Assembly (NCBI GenBank): GCA_043228905.1
Contig: JBHGNT010000022.1
Location: forward strand, 3,224,001 to 3,288,000
Length of the DNA stretch: 64,000 nt
Direction of reading: 5' to 3'
Origin: Azolla caroliniana
Lineage: Eukaryota > Polypodiophyta
Position numbers and translations under genes: made by a program. How positions within the stretch are numbered: position 1 is the first letter of the stretch; every line of letters begins with the position of its first letter. The notes beneath the pieces are model-generated. The model was not told the DNA's origin. It saw only the letters and a list, made by a program, of their open reading frames with translations, and ran no database searches. Positions 32,881-42,396 of this stretch are shown in pieces.

Positions 32881-33161
32881 ATCTAAGCCAGAATACTCAA
32901 CCAAAGATGGCCCATGTGATATGGCAAAGGATCATGCATAATGGACCTAGGAATTCGGTATATAATTTATGGTGCACATATCAATTTGTGTTGCATGTTT
33001 ATGTTGCACATTTATGGTGCTCATTTATATAATTAAAACTCTCTACTATTTTCAATGGTAGCTTTCTGCAAAAATAACTATTTATCAATCGTAGCTTTTT
33101 GCATGGCTAATTAGCTATGTCAAGGACATAGCTAATTGCTTCCACTCCCCTACTTTCATCC
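32881..33161. other. Transposon right end, non-coding
   Basis: AT-rich DNA with an inverted pair around 33101-33137 (GCTAATTAGCTATGTC and GACATAGCTAATTGC), then the terminus TTCCACTCCCCTACTTTCATC. No gene seen. Confidence 0.6.
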
Positions 33162-35079
33162 CTAGATTAAACTTCTAGTCCGAAAGAGCGTGGGTTCAAA
33201 TCCCACTATCACCATCGATGTAAAATGAACATGCTTCGTTTTTGTGATGGGTATATTAGGTAACACGATACGCGGCTGAGGTGGCCGAGTTGGTCTATTG
33301 TGCTAGATTAAAGTGCTAGTCCGAAAGGGTGTGGATTCAAATCCCACTCTCATCATCGATGTAAAATGAACATGCTTCGTTTTGGTGACAAGTTTATTAG
33401 GAAACACCATAAGTGGATGAGGTGGCCGACTTGGTCAAAGGCGCTAGATTAAGGTTCTAGTTCAAAAGGTTGTGGGTTCAGATCCCACTCTCCTCATCGA
33501 TGTAAAATGAACATTCATCGTTTTGGCGATGGGTTGATTAGGCAACATGATAAGGGGATGAGGTGACCGAGTTGGTCTCAGGCGCTCAAATAAGGTTCTA
33601 GTCTAAAAGGGCGTGGGTTCAAATACCACTCTCATCATCGATGTAACATGAACATTCTTAGTTTTGGTTCTAGTCCGAAAGGGAGTGGGTTTAAATCCCA
33701 CTCTCATCATCGATGTAAAATGAACATGGTTCGATTTGGCTATGGGTTGATTTGGCAACATGATAAGCGGATGAGTTGGCCGAGTTGGTGTAAGGCACTA
33801 GATTAAGGTTCTAGTTCGAAAGAGAGTGGGTTCAAATCCCACCCTCAGCATCGATGTAAAATGAACATGGGTCGTTTTGGCGACGAGTTTATTAGGCAAA
33901 CCAATAAGCGGATGACGTGGCTGAGTTGGTCTAAGGCGCTAGATTAAGGTTCTCGTCCGAAAGGGCGTGGGTTCAAATACTACTCTCATCATCGATGTAA
34001 AATCAACATCCTTTGTTTAGGTGATGGGTTTATTAGGCTGTACGATAACTAGATGAGGTGGCCGAGTTGGTCTAAGGCGCTAGATTAAGATTCTCGTCTG
34101 AAAGGTCATGGGTTCAAATCTCACTCTCATCATCGATGTAAAATGAACATGCTTCATTTTGGCGATGCCTTCATTAGCCAACATGATAAGACGATGAGGT
34201 GGCCGAGTTGCTGTAAGGGGCTAGATTAAGAGTTTAGTTCGAAAGGGAAAGGGAAAGGGCATGGGTTCAAATCCCACTCTCATCATCGATGTAAAATGAA
34301 CATGCTTCGTTTTGGTGACGAGTTTATTAGGCAACATTATAAGTGGATGAGGTGGCCCACTTGGTCAAAGGTGCTAGATTAAGGTTCTAGTCCGAAAGAG
34401 CGTGGGTTCAAATCCCACTCTCATCATCGATGTATAATGAACATGCTTCGTTTTGGTGACGAGTTGATTAGACAAAATAATAAGTGGATGGGTTGATCGA
34501 GTTGGTCTAAGGTGCTAGATTACGGTTTTAGTCCAAAAAGGCGTGGGTTCAAATACCACTCTCATCATCGATGTAAAATGAACATGCTTCGTTTTGGCGA
34601 CGAGTTTATTAGGCAACACGATAAGTGGATGAGGTGGCCCACTTGGTCAAAGGTGCTAGATTAAGGTTCTAGTCCGAAAGAGCGTGGGTTCAAATCCCAC
34701 TCTCATCATCGATGTATAATGAACATGCTTTGTTTCGGTGGCGAATTGATTAGACAACATGATAAATGGACGAGGTGGCCGAGTTGGTCTGAGCCGCTAC
34801 ATTAAGGTTCTAGTCCGAAGGGGCATGGGTTCAAATCCCACTGTCATCAACGATGTAAAATGAACATGCTTTGTTTTGGCAATGGGTTTATTAGAGAACA
34901 CGATAAGCGGATGAGGTGCCGGAGTTGGTATAAGGCGCTAGATTAAGGTTCTAGTCCGAAAACGCGTTTGTTCAAATCCCACTCTCATCATCGAAGTAAA
35001 ATGAACATGCTTTGTTTCGGTGACAAGTTGATTAGGCAACACGATAAGCGGATGAGGTAGCCGAGTTGGTCTAAGCCGT
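33162..35079 (+). repeat. tRNA-Leu satellite, block 4 (~14 units)
   Basis: Begins with CTAGATT of an anticodon stem and ends AAGCCGT in the next-to-last D arm, where F enters. Units at about 34345 and 34626 are nearly identical (GTGGCCCACTTGGTCAAAGGTGC) and 281 bp apart, a two-unit higher-order repeat. The unit at about 34195 has a variable arm with three GAAAGG repeats. Short partial units lie near 33670. Confidence 0.92.
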
Positions 35080-35877
35080 TGTCGTGAAGAAAACCGTCCA
35101 TAGGCGGAATCGGCGCACCAAGGCGTGGGAACCGGTTCTTCACGCGCGCACGCTCCGAGTTGTACATAGAAGCGAATTAGGAGGATAATCGGCGGGAACG
35201 GGCCCTAACACAAGTGGAGACAAAGACCGCGCGAACAGTCTTTTCGGTCGCGCGCGCGAGCGAAGGAACTGTACGAGTCGGCGGCGTAACTACGCGGATG
35301 CGTGAAGGACGAAGCGAATCCCTGTCCAAAAGGGACAGGGAATAAAGCTGACATGACGGCCTGCTCGTCGGCCTATATAAGGAGCAGGAAAGAGCTATTG
35401 CAGGGATCTCGCGTGGAGAGAACGAAGTGCTGTCGGACCGTTTCTGGACGCTTCTCTCTCTCTCTGTTTCCTTCCTTCTTGAGCTCCAGAGCTTTCTGTG
35501 CAGGGTTCCGAGGAGGCTTGCGCTGTTTCGAGGAACGCCCGAGTGCTTCCGGCAGCACCTCCGACCGGCTACCCCTTTGTGCGTCGAAGCGAACAGGCAT
35601 CGGCATCTGTTCGCCGGCCTGTTCGGTTGTAACCAACCTGTGCCCCATCGAGGGTTGTAGTCGTGTTAGCCATAATTTTCTTAATATATATATTTAGTCA
35701 TTCGCATCTGTCTGTGTCGGTGTTCGTTCGCGTTCTCCGTGCTGAAGGGCCGTGTCCCTGTGTATCCCCGGTCCTGCGTAGCCGGTTCTCTCTCTTCCTC
35801 CTCCCTCACTTGCTCTTTGGTTCGAGACCCCCGCGGTCCCGCCTCGTTTCCACACGCACTTGCGTAATAACTCGACA
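35080..35877 (+). repeat. 5' LTR of element F
   Basis: 798 bp starting TGTCGTGAAGAAAACC. It contains a TATA box at 35374-35380 and a short hairpin CCCTGTCC-AAAA-GGACAGGG at about 35321-35340. Confidence 0.95.
35374..35380 (+). promoter_or_regulatory. TATA box of F LTR
   Basis: CTATATAAGGAGCAGG in the middle of the LTR, a good Pol II core promoter. Transcription would begin about 30 bp downstream. The 3' LTR has the same box at 41893-41899. Confidence 0.7.
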
Positions 35878-35880
35878 TCT

Positions 35881-35897
35881 TGGTGAACCCGACGTGA
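35881..35897 (+). other. Primer-binding site of element F
   Basis: TGGTGAACCCGACGTGA, three bases after the LTR end. It is identical to that of E, and a decayed version precedes the LTR-like segment at 54997. Confidence 0.8.
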
Positions 35898-35920
35898 AAG
35901 AGGCGGCAGAAGAGCAGAAG

Positions 35921-38047
35921 ATGAGGGGGTCGGATCTTGCAGAGGCCATGGCTTCGGCCGTGGATCGGATTGTAAACGCGCGCGAGGGCACCGGTGCCCT
36001 CGACAGAGCTATTGAGGCGGTCGTCAGCACGATCGGCCGGTTCGATGGGAGGGATGCCACGAAGTATCTGGCGTCCTACGGTGCAGAAATGCTGATGCGG
36101 GACATTCCGGAAGAAAGGCGTCTTGCCGGGTTCCCCCGAGTGGCGATGCCGAGCATCCATGCGGAGGTGCTCGAGGTGCGGGCGGAGAGCCGTACCTGGG
36201 AAGAGTTCGAAGGTCGGCTCCTAGAGAAATACGGGCTGGACGACGCGCTCCGGCTTTCGAAGCGAAGGTTCATGGAATGGGTGGAATCCCCGGGGAAGGG
36301 AAGAAACGCGTCGGCACTCCTCCGGGAGTTCGAGGAAAACTTTGCGCGCCTTTCGGCGCTCGACCGAACCATCCTGGACACGAGCCGGGTCTTGCTGTTT
36401 GTCAAGTCGGTCGACGAGCGGGATCGGGAGCAAGTGGGCCTCTTGCTGGAAACCGAAGACGGGCTCACTACCGACTGGGCGGCTGTCAGGAAGGTCTGTG
36501 GCCGTTTCGACAAACGGCGAGAATGGGCGGATAACGGGGCAACCGGGCCGGGCTCGGTCGCAGCAAGGAAGCTCGAACCAGCGCCACAGGTGCGAAAGGA
36601 AGAGACCCGAGAGTGGTTGGAAACTGGTTCGGCTTCGACCGGCGTAGTCAGAGGCTCAACCGGAGGAGCGGCGCTGGAGGAATTGACGAAGGCGATAAAG
36701 GACCTCCAAATCGCGCAGGCCCGAAGGGAAGGAGGCGAACCGGCTCGTGACCGACGGCCGGCGGCAGGAAACAGGTGCATGTGGTGCGATGAAGTCGGCC
36801 ACATTCGGAAGGACTGCGGCGACTTCGCGGAGGCGTTGAGGAACAGGGTGGTGTACCTGTGGGAAGGACGGGTGCATGCCAGCGACACCCGAAGGGCCCT
36901 GAGCCGAAACGACGGGCGAGGTGGTATGAAAAGGTTGATGGAAGAGGCGGCGGCCCGACACGCGGAAACCGTCCACTACTCGGCGTCGGCCGGCATTCGA
37001 GTCGGGGGCGGCGAGGCCCGAAGAGAAAGCAAAGCCGGATTCTGGCCGACGATGCTGGAAGGCCTTGCCGGTGCAGGGCTTAAAAGGGAGGAATCGGACC
37101 GTGCGGAGAAACGGGTACGGGAGATGACCGGGTGGAGCGACCCGGTCGAGGAAAAGACGGGCTTCGTGGAAGCCGCTTGCCGGAACTACGAGGCTCTGGT
37201 AGAAGAGAAGCGGGTGGGGAAACCCGGGACGACCGGGCCCTCACAACGATACGAGACCCGGTCCGGGCCACGACGGGACGAAGCCGGCGGGGCCGGTACG
37301 CAAGATAAACCCCAGAAGGGCGGGTACCGTCTGGGGACGGAGATAGAAAGAACCACGGACTTACGAAAGGTCCTGGAGGAACGGATCCTCGACAGCAAGG
37401 TGGAGCTGTCGTTACGAGAGGTGCTGGGAATCGCCAAGAAGGAGTTCCATGACTCCATCGTGGACTTAGTGAAACGGAAGAGGCTGTCGACGGAGACAGA
37501 ACCGGAAAGACCGGTGGAAGTGCGGACGACGCACCTAGACGACATGGCGCTGGGAGACGAGTGGGCGGAAAGCCACTATTCGAGACCACACTGGGCCCGA
37601 GCGACCACGGAAACCCCGGTAAAGATCGGCGATGTCCAGGAACCGGTGATAGCTTTGGTGGACCACGGATCGGAGATCAATTTGATGTCCATGGACTTCT
37701 ATAAGAAGGGCAAATGGCCGATCAACACCAAGCACGGGTGGAAAATAAGGGCAGCAACGCGCGCCACCGAGGAACTGCACGGGGCCTGTCCGAATGTGCG
37801 AGTCAAGATCGGCGACGTCGAGATTGACCAGCACTTCTTCGTGCAGGAGACGTCTTCGCATCCGGTCATACTGGGAGAGCCGTACATCACGGCGGCGCGA
37901 ATGGAGACCAAGGTGCTGGACAATGGTTCGGCCTACGCGAGGGTCAAAAGCCAAGACGGGCGCCATTCGGTCCAGTTTCTGACGGTACGGCCGAACCACG
38001 AACGTAACCGCAACTCCCTCGGTTCCGAAAACCGAGAGGATTTTTAG
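35921..38047 (+). CDS. Element F Gag-protease polyprotein, 708 aa
   Basis: I chose the ATG at 35921, the first after the primer-binding site; the open frame extends upstream through the LTR without ATG. Residues ~1-200 form the Gag core (FDGRDATKYLASYGAEMLM, LLFVKSVDERDREQ). A CCHC zinc knuckle, CMWCDEVGHIRKDC, is near residue 286. The aspartic protease motif ALVDHGSEINLMS is near residue 581, with DHGS in place of the usual DTGA or DSGA. The frame stops 122 bp before ORF2, which is in another phase. Confidence 0.9.
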   Translation: MRGSDLAEAMASAVDRIVNAREGTGALDRAIEAVVSTIGRFDGRDATKYLASYGAEMLMRDIPEERRLAGFPRVAMPSIHAEVLEVRAESRTWEEFEGRLLEKYGLDDALRLSKRRFMEWVESPGKGRNASALLREFEENFARLSALDRTILDTSRVLLFVKSVDERDREQVGLLLETEDGLTTDWAAVRKVCGRFDKRREWADNGATGPGSVAARKLEPAPQVRKEETREWLETGSASTGVVRGSTGGAALEELTKAIKDLQIAQARREGGEPARDRRPAAGNRCMWCDEVGHIRKDCGDFAEALRNRVVYLWEGRVHASDTRRALSRNDGRGGMKRLMEEAAARHAETVHYSASAGIRVGGGEARRESKAGFWPTMLEGLAGAGLKREESDRAEKRVREMTGWSDPVEEKTGFVEAACRNYEALVEEKRVGKPGTTGPSQRYETRSGPRRDEAGGAGTQDKPQKGGYRLGTEIERTTDLRKVLEERILDSKVELSLREVLGIAKKEFHDSIVDLVKRKRLSTETEPERPVEVRTTHLDDMALGDEWAESHYSRPHWARATTETPVKIGDVQEPVIALVDHGSEINLMSMDFYKKGKWPINTKHGWKIRAATRATEELHGACPNVRVKIGDVEIDQHFFVQETSSHPVILGEPYITAARMETKVLDNGSAYARVKSQDGRHSVQFLTVRPNHERNRNSLGSENREDF

Positions 38048-38169
38048 AAAGGACTGCCAAGGCGTGGGGCCGCGACAGTCCGGATGCTCCGGGAAGACCC
38101 CACATCTGTACGATAAAACCGTGTACAATAGGTAGGAAATTTTGCTTCTCCGGCAGCGGAGCATGTGCG
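38048..38169 (+). other. Inter-ORF gap of element F
   Basis: A 122-bp non-coding gap separates the Gag-protease stop from the pol ATG. It contains GTACGATAAAACCGTGTAC, a short hairpin. Most Ty3/gypsy elements use a fused ORF or frameshift, so pol expression here needs another mechanism such as reinitiation, internal initiation or splicing. Confidence 0.5.
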
Positions 38170-41100
38170 ATGGTCGGCATCGCCGGCCGAGAGAAAACAA
38201 AGACGGAGGGGAGACTTCGAGCGTGCGGAGTTCTCGGCCCTGACGAAGAAATCAACGGAGCCGTGGAGGCAGTCTCCTTCGACGACACCTTGGGAATGCT
38301 GGGGAAGGTAGTCGAAGAAGACCTTAACGAAGACCGGACGATACCGGTATGTTCCGAAGAAATGTACGAAGTCATCGCGGACTTCGGTCGATGGCTCGAG
38401 TCGGAACGGACGGCCCGAGTTAGCACCAAGTACAAGACTGTGGACCGGAAGGTGAGGCCAGTTGCGGCGCCCTTACCGGAGGGCAGCGAATCCCGAATCA
38501 AAGGGGTTGCATCGGACCCCAGCTTACGAGATCCGGCCTGCATAGGACACACCTTCACGAACGAGACGCTCCGCGAGCTGAAGATCGGTGGGGGCGGGTT
38601 CCTACTGCCGGTGGAGGAAGACCGGTTTCGGAGGATGCTCGGAAGGCACGGGAAAGCCTTCGCATTCTCACCGGAGGAAATCGGGTGCGTAGACCCGACG
38701 ATCGTAGAGCCGATGGTGATATTCACGGTACCGCATGTACCGTGGAATCTCAAGCCAATTCCGGTTCCGAGAGCTCACATCCCGAAGTTGATGGAGCTGT
38801 TGAAGCAGAAAGTTGATATGGGCATTCTCGAGCCGTCGAGCGCCCCGTACTCGAACCGGTGGTTTACGGTACCAAAGAAAAACGGATCATTGCGCTTCAT
38901 TCAGGACCTGCAACCGGTCAATAGGGTGACCATTCGGAACGCAGGGATCGGACCAACCATAGACGAGTTCGCGGAGGCCTTCGCCGGAAGGTCGATTTAC
39001 TCGGTCGGTGATCTATATTCAGGGTACGACCAGTTCCAGCTAGCCGTGGAGAGCAGAGACATTACGACGATGCGAACTCCCCTCGGCCTAGTGCGGATGT
39101 GTACGCTGCCGCAAGGAGGGACCAACTCGGTGGCCCACATGGTGAATGCAATGAACAAGGTGCTGAGGGACTGCATCCCGGACATCACCATGCCGTTTCT
39201 AGACGACATCCCGATCAAGGGATGCCCGGTAGAAGAGAAGGATGAGACGATCGGGCCGGACGGATGCCGGCGATTCGTGGTGACGCACATCGACGACTGC
39301 GAGAAGGTGTTGCAAAGGCTAGAGGATGCGAGGCTCACCTTCTCGGGGGAGAAGTCAGCCTTCAGGCAGTCGGAAATCATGGTGGTCGGACATTTATGTG
39401 GACCGTATGGCCGGAGACCGTCTCCGGCAAAGGTAGAAGCCATCTCCGCGATGAAGCCTGATTGCAGCTCGGTCACGGAAGTACGAAGATTCTTGGGGGC
39501 ATGCGCCTTCTACCACATATGGATCCCGCATTACGCGCACGTCGCGGAACCGCTGTACGGATTATTGAAGAAAGGGCAAAGATTCGAATGGCTAGACAAG
39601 CACACGGAGTCGGTCCGGAAGCTGAAGGAGGCTCTTTCGGCAGCACCGGCGCTCCGAAAGGCCGTCTACAGGAAGGGCACCCCAGTGTACATAACGGTTG
39701 ACACGAGTCCGACCGGAATCGGGTGGGTCGTCAACCAAGAAGACGGGGACGGCGATCGGTTTCCGATCCGATTCGGCGCGAAGGTCCTCAGCGAACGGCA
39801 GCGAGGATACGCCCAGGTTAAACGCGAACTCTGGGGTATCGTTTCGGCGGTGAAGGCTGACAAGGACTATCTGATCGGGACAGAGGTAATCATAGAGACG
39901 GATTGCATGCCGATTCTCGGCATGGTTTCCGGATGCGCGACGCCGGACCTGGCAATGCTCAGGTGGATAGCGTACATCAAGTCCCTGGACCCGGAAATAC
40001 GACACATTTCCGGGAAAGACAACGCCATGGCCGACATGCTTTCAAGGGCGAGATTCGATGACGAGGGCGGCATGGTTTCGGAGGACGAAGAGGTCGGCGT
40101 GGACTTCTTCGAGACTGCGTATGTAACAACCGACGGAACAAGCACTTCGGCGCTTAACGACTTCGACGCGAGCAAGTACGACGGGGAGTGGCTGCAGATC
40201 GGTGGGTTTTTGAAGACAATGACGCCCGATGCGTCATGGACGAAGGACGAGGCCAACCGGATCCGGAAGAAAGCGTACCGGTTCTTTCTCCGGGATGGCT
40301 ATTTATGGAAACACCCGAAGAAGAGGGACGGCGCTCCGCCCCGGGTGGTGGCGATGAAGGAAGAACAGGAGGAGCTGCTGACGGCCTACCACGACAGCCC
40401 TTGGGCCGGACACCGTGGAACTTGGGCCACGTTCGAGAAGATAAAGGAGAAGTACTGGTGGCCGGGACTGTACCAGGACGTGCACCGATTAGTGACAACT
40501 TGCGAGAGCTGTCAGATGCACTCCGTGGTCCGACACCGGGACGAGCTTCACCCTACGTACCCTCCGACCATCCACTTCAAATGGATGGTAGATCTGGTGA
40601 CGATGCCAATGGGGGTAGGACAGATGCGGTACCTGGTCCTAGCACGGGAGGATCTGACGAACCAGGTGGAAGGCCGGGCCCTTCCGAACAAAACGACCGC
40701 GGCCGTATGTCGGTTCCTAATCGAGGACGTGATATGCCGGTACGGGTGCGTCGGGAAGATTGTGGCTGACCGAGGGGAGTTGGACGCCGAAGAAGCCGCG
40801 GAGCTGTTCGACCGGCTTGGAGTCAAGCTCTCGCTCACCACTGCGTACAATCCGGAGGCGAATGGAAAGGTGGAGCGCGGACACGGACCGATCGTCAAGG
40901 CGCTGGTTCGAGCATGCGGAGGCCAAGTCGGAAACTGGCCGCGGCTGCTACCTTATGCTTTGTGGGCAGACCGGACCACGCACAGTTCGGTAACCGGGTA
41001 CATGCCGACGGAGCTCATGTTCGGCCAGAAGCCGATCATGCCGATAGAACGGACGATCTCCTCGTGGGCAACGGTCGACTGGAGGGACGAGATGAGCCGG

Positions 41101-41622
41101 GAGGAGTTGTTGGCCGCACGTATACGACAGCTCGAGCGGAGACCGGAGGACGTGGCACTGGCTGCGGAGAAGCTCCGGGTGGCGAGGACAAAGAACAAAG
41201 CCCGGTTCGACCGAACGCACCGGCTCCGACTGAAGAAAATCGACGAAGGTGACTGGGTGCTCGTCTACGACAGCAGCCTCGACAACCAGCACCGAGCTAC
41301 ACGGAAGTTCGCACGAAGGTGGTTCGGGCCTTACGTGGTGCGGAGCGCCAATGACAACGGGACATATCACCTGGCGGAACTAGACGGCACGAGAATGGCG
41401 ATACCGGTTGCAGGGAAGCGGATCAAAGCGTTCAAGAAGCGACACGACGACGAGCCAGACCCAGCTCTCCTAGTCAGCAGTGACGAAAGATCCGAAAACG
41501 AGGAAGAACCGACGGGCGAAGAAATGAAGACGGGCCGGTTTTCTCCGTCCCAGCTCTCTTGGTGCATACCGGAGGATGCACGGTTAGGTGGGGGCGGATG
41601 TCGTGAAGAAAACCGTCCATAG
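38170..41622 (+). CDS. Element F reverse transcriptase-RNase H-integrase, 1150 aa
   Basis: RT: FTVPKKNGSLRFIQDLQPVN, then LPQGGTNSVAHMVNAM, with active site FLDD (near residue 343) where most Ty3/gypsy enzymes have YIDD or YVDD. RNase H: ITVDTSPTGIGWV, ELWGIVSAV, IETDCMP and HISGKDNAMADMLSR. Integrase: HHCC finger (HDSPWAGHRG, CESCQ) and core residues D808, D867 and E902 (the last two 34 residues apart), then a GPY/F-type FGPYVV near residue 1055. The acidic tail runs over the polypurine tract (RLGGGGCREENRP) and ends in the 3' LTR. No breaks seen. Confidence 0.93.
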   Translation: MVGIAGREKTKTEGRLRACGVLGPDEEINGAVEAVSFDDTLGMLGKVVEEDLNEDRTIPVCSEEMYEVIADFGRWLESERTARVSTKYKTVDRKVRPVAAPLPEGSESRIKGVASDPSLRDPACIGHTFTNETLRELKIGGGGFLLPVEEDRFRRMLGRHGKAFAFSPEEIGCVDPTIVEPMVIFTVPHVPWNLKPIPVPRAHIPKLMELLKQKVDMGILEPSSAPYSNRWFTVPKKNGSLRFIQDLQPVNRVTIRNAGIGPTIDEFAEAFAGRSIYSVGDLYSGYDQFQLAVESRDITTMRTPLGLVRMCTLPQGGTNSVAHMVNAMNKVLRDCIPDITMPFLDDIPIKGCPVEEKDETIGPDGCRRFVVTHIDDCEKVLQRLEDARLTFSGEKSAFRQSEIMVVGHLCGPYGRRPSPAKVEAISAMKPDCSSVTEVRRFLGACAFYHIWIPHYAHVAEPLYGLLKKGQRFEWLDKHTESVRKLKEALSAAPALRKAVYRKGTPVYITVDTSPTGIGWVVNQEDGDGDRFPIRFGAKVLSERQRGYAQVKRELWGIVSAVKADKDYLIGTEVIIETDCMPILGMVSGCATPDLAMLRWIAYIKSLDPEIRHISGKDNAMADMLSRARFDDEGGMVSEDEEVGVDFFETAYVTTDGTSTSALNDFDASKYDGEWLQIGGFLKTMTPDASWTKDEANRIRKKAYRFFLRDGYLWKHPKKRDGAPPRVVAMKEEQEELLTAYHDSPWAGHRGTWATFEKIKEKYWWPGLYQDVHRLVTTCESCQMHSVVRHRDELHPTYPPTIHFKWMVDLVTMPMGVGQMRYLVLAREDLTNQVEGRALPNKTTAAVCRFLIEDVICRYGCVGKIVADRGELDAEEAAELFDRLGVKLSLTTAYNPEANGKVERGHGPIVKALVRACGGQVGNWPRLLPYALWADRTTHSSVTGYMPTELMFGQKPIMPIERTISSWATVDWRDEMSREELLAARIRQLERRPEDVALAAEKLRVARTKNKARFDRTHRLRLKKIDEGDWVLVYDSSLDNQHRATRKFARRWFGPYVVRSANDNGTYHLAELDGTRMAIPVAGKRIKAFKKRHDDEPDPALLVSSDERSENEEEPTGEEMKTGRFSPSQLSWCIPEDARLGGGGCREENRP
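41560..41598 (+). other. Pre-polypurine box and polypurine tract of F
   Basis: ACCGGAGGATGCACGG followed by GGTGGGGGCGGA directly before the LTR TGTCG. The CCGGAGGATG box is also next to the 3' LTR of E and, in part, next to the LTR-like segments of G. Confidence 0.75.
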
Positions 41623-42396
41623 GCGGAATCGGCGCACCAAGGCGTGGGAACCGGTTCTTCACGCGCGCACGCTCCGAGTTGTACATAGAAGCGAATTAGG
41701 AGGATAATCGGCGGGAACGGGCCCTAACACAAGTGGAGACAAAGACCGCGCGAACAGTCTTTTCGGTCGCGCGCGCGAGCGAAGGAACTGTACGAGTCGG
41801 CGGCGTAACTACGCGGATGCGTGAAGGACGAAGCGAATCCCTGTCCAAAAGGGACAGGGAATAAAGCTGACATGACGGCCTGCTAGTCGGCCTATATAAG
41901 GAGCAGGAAAGAGCTATTGCAGGGATCTCGCGTGGAGAGAACGAAGTGCTGTCGGACCGTTTCTGGACGCTTCTCTCTCTCTCTGTTTCCTTCCTTCTTG
42001 AGCTCCAGAGCTTTCTGTGCAGGGTTCCGAGGAGGCTTGCGCTGTTTCGAGGAACGCCCGAGTGCTTCCGGCAGCACCTCCGACCGGCTACCCCTTTGTG
42101 CGTCGAAGCGAACAGGCATCGGCATCTGTTCGCCGGCCTGTTCGGTTGTAACCAACCTGTGCCCCATCGAGGGTTGTAGTCGTGTTAGCCATAATTTTCT
42201 TAATATATATATTTAGTCATTCGCATCTGTCTGTGTCGGTGTTCGTTCGCGTTCTCCGTGCTGAAGGGCCGTGTCCCTGTGTATCCCCGGTCCTGCGTAG
42301 CCAGTTCTCTCTCTTCCTCCTCCCTCACTTGCTCTTTGGTTCGAGACCCCCGCGGTCCCGCCTCGTTTCCACACGCACTTGCATAATAACTCGACA
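41599..42396 (+). repeat. 3' LTR of element F
   Basis: 798 bp. Differences from the 5' LTR seen by eye are CTGCTAGTCGG, AGCCAGTTCTC and CTTGCATAATA, three substitutions. Confidence 0.95.

Larger units (their letters stand above)
26392..33161 (-). mobile_element. DNA transposon, right half, carrying element E
   Basis: Holds the transposase 5' and middle parts on minus (26392-28381), a proline-rich coding minisatellite (28526-28705 and 32258-32880) and a terminus at 33161. That terminus, read from the minus strand, starts GGATGAAAGTAGGGGAGTGG and resembles the terminus at 26025. CTAG follows at 33162-33165, then satellite. LTR element E is inserted at 28706-32257. The left edge at 26392 lacks a terminus. 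Confidence 0.7.
35080..42396 (+). mobile_element. Element F: complete Ty3/gypsy retrotransposon
   Basis: A 7317-bp element with 798-bp LTRs, TGTCG...CGACA termini and target duplication CCGT (35076-35079 and 42397-42400). Only three LTR differences are visible. It has a primer-binding site, a polypurine tract and two long intact ORFs (Gag-protease, then RT-RNase H-integrase; integrase last marks Ty3/gypsy). It is GC-rich compared with the satellite. It is likely a recently active, autonomous element and a plausible helper for element E. Confidence 0.95.

Noticed and set aside
36076-38753. Several long minus-strand ORFs opposite F
   Set aside because: GC-rich coding sequence often leaves long open frames on the other strand. 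They lack motifs and overlap the clear Gag-protease and pol genes.
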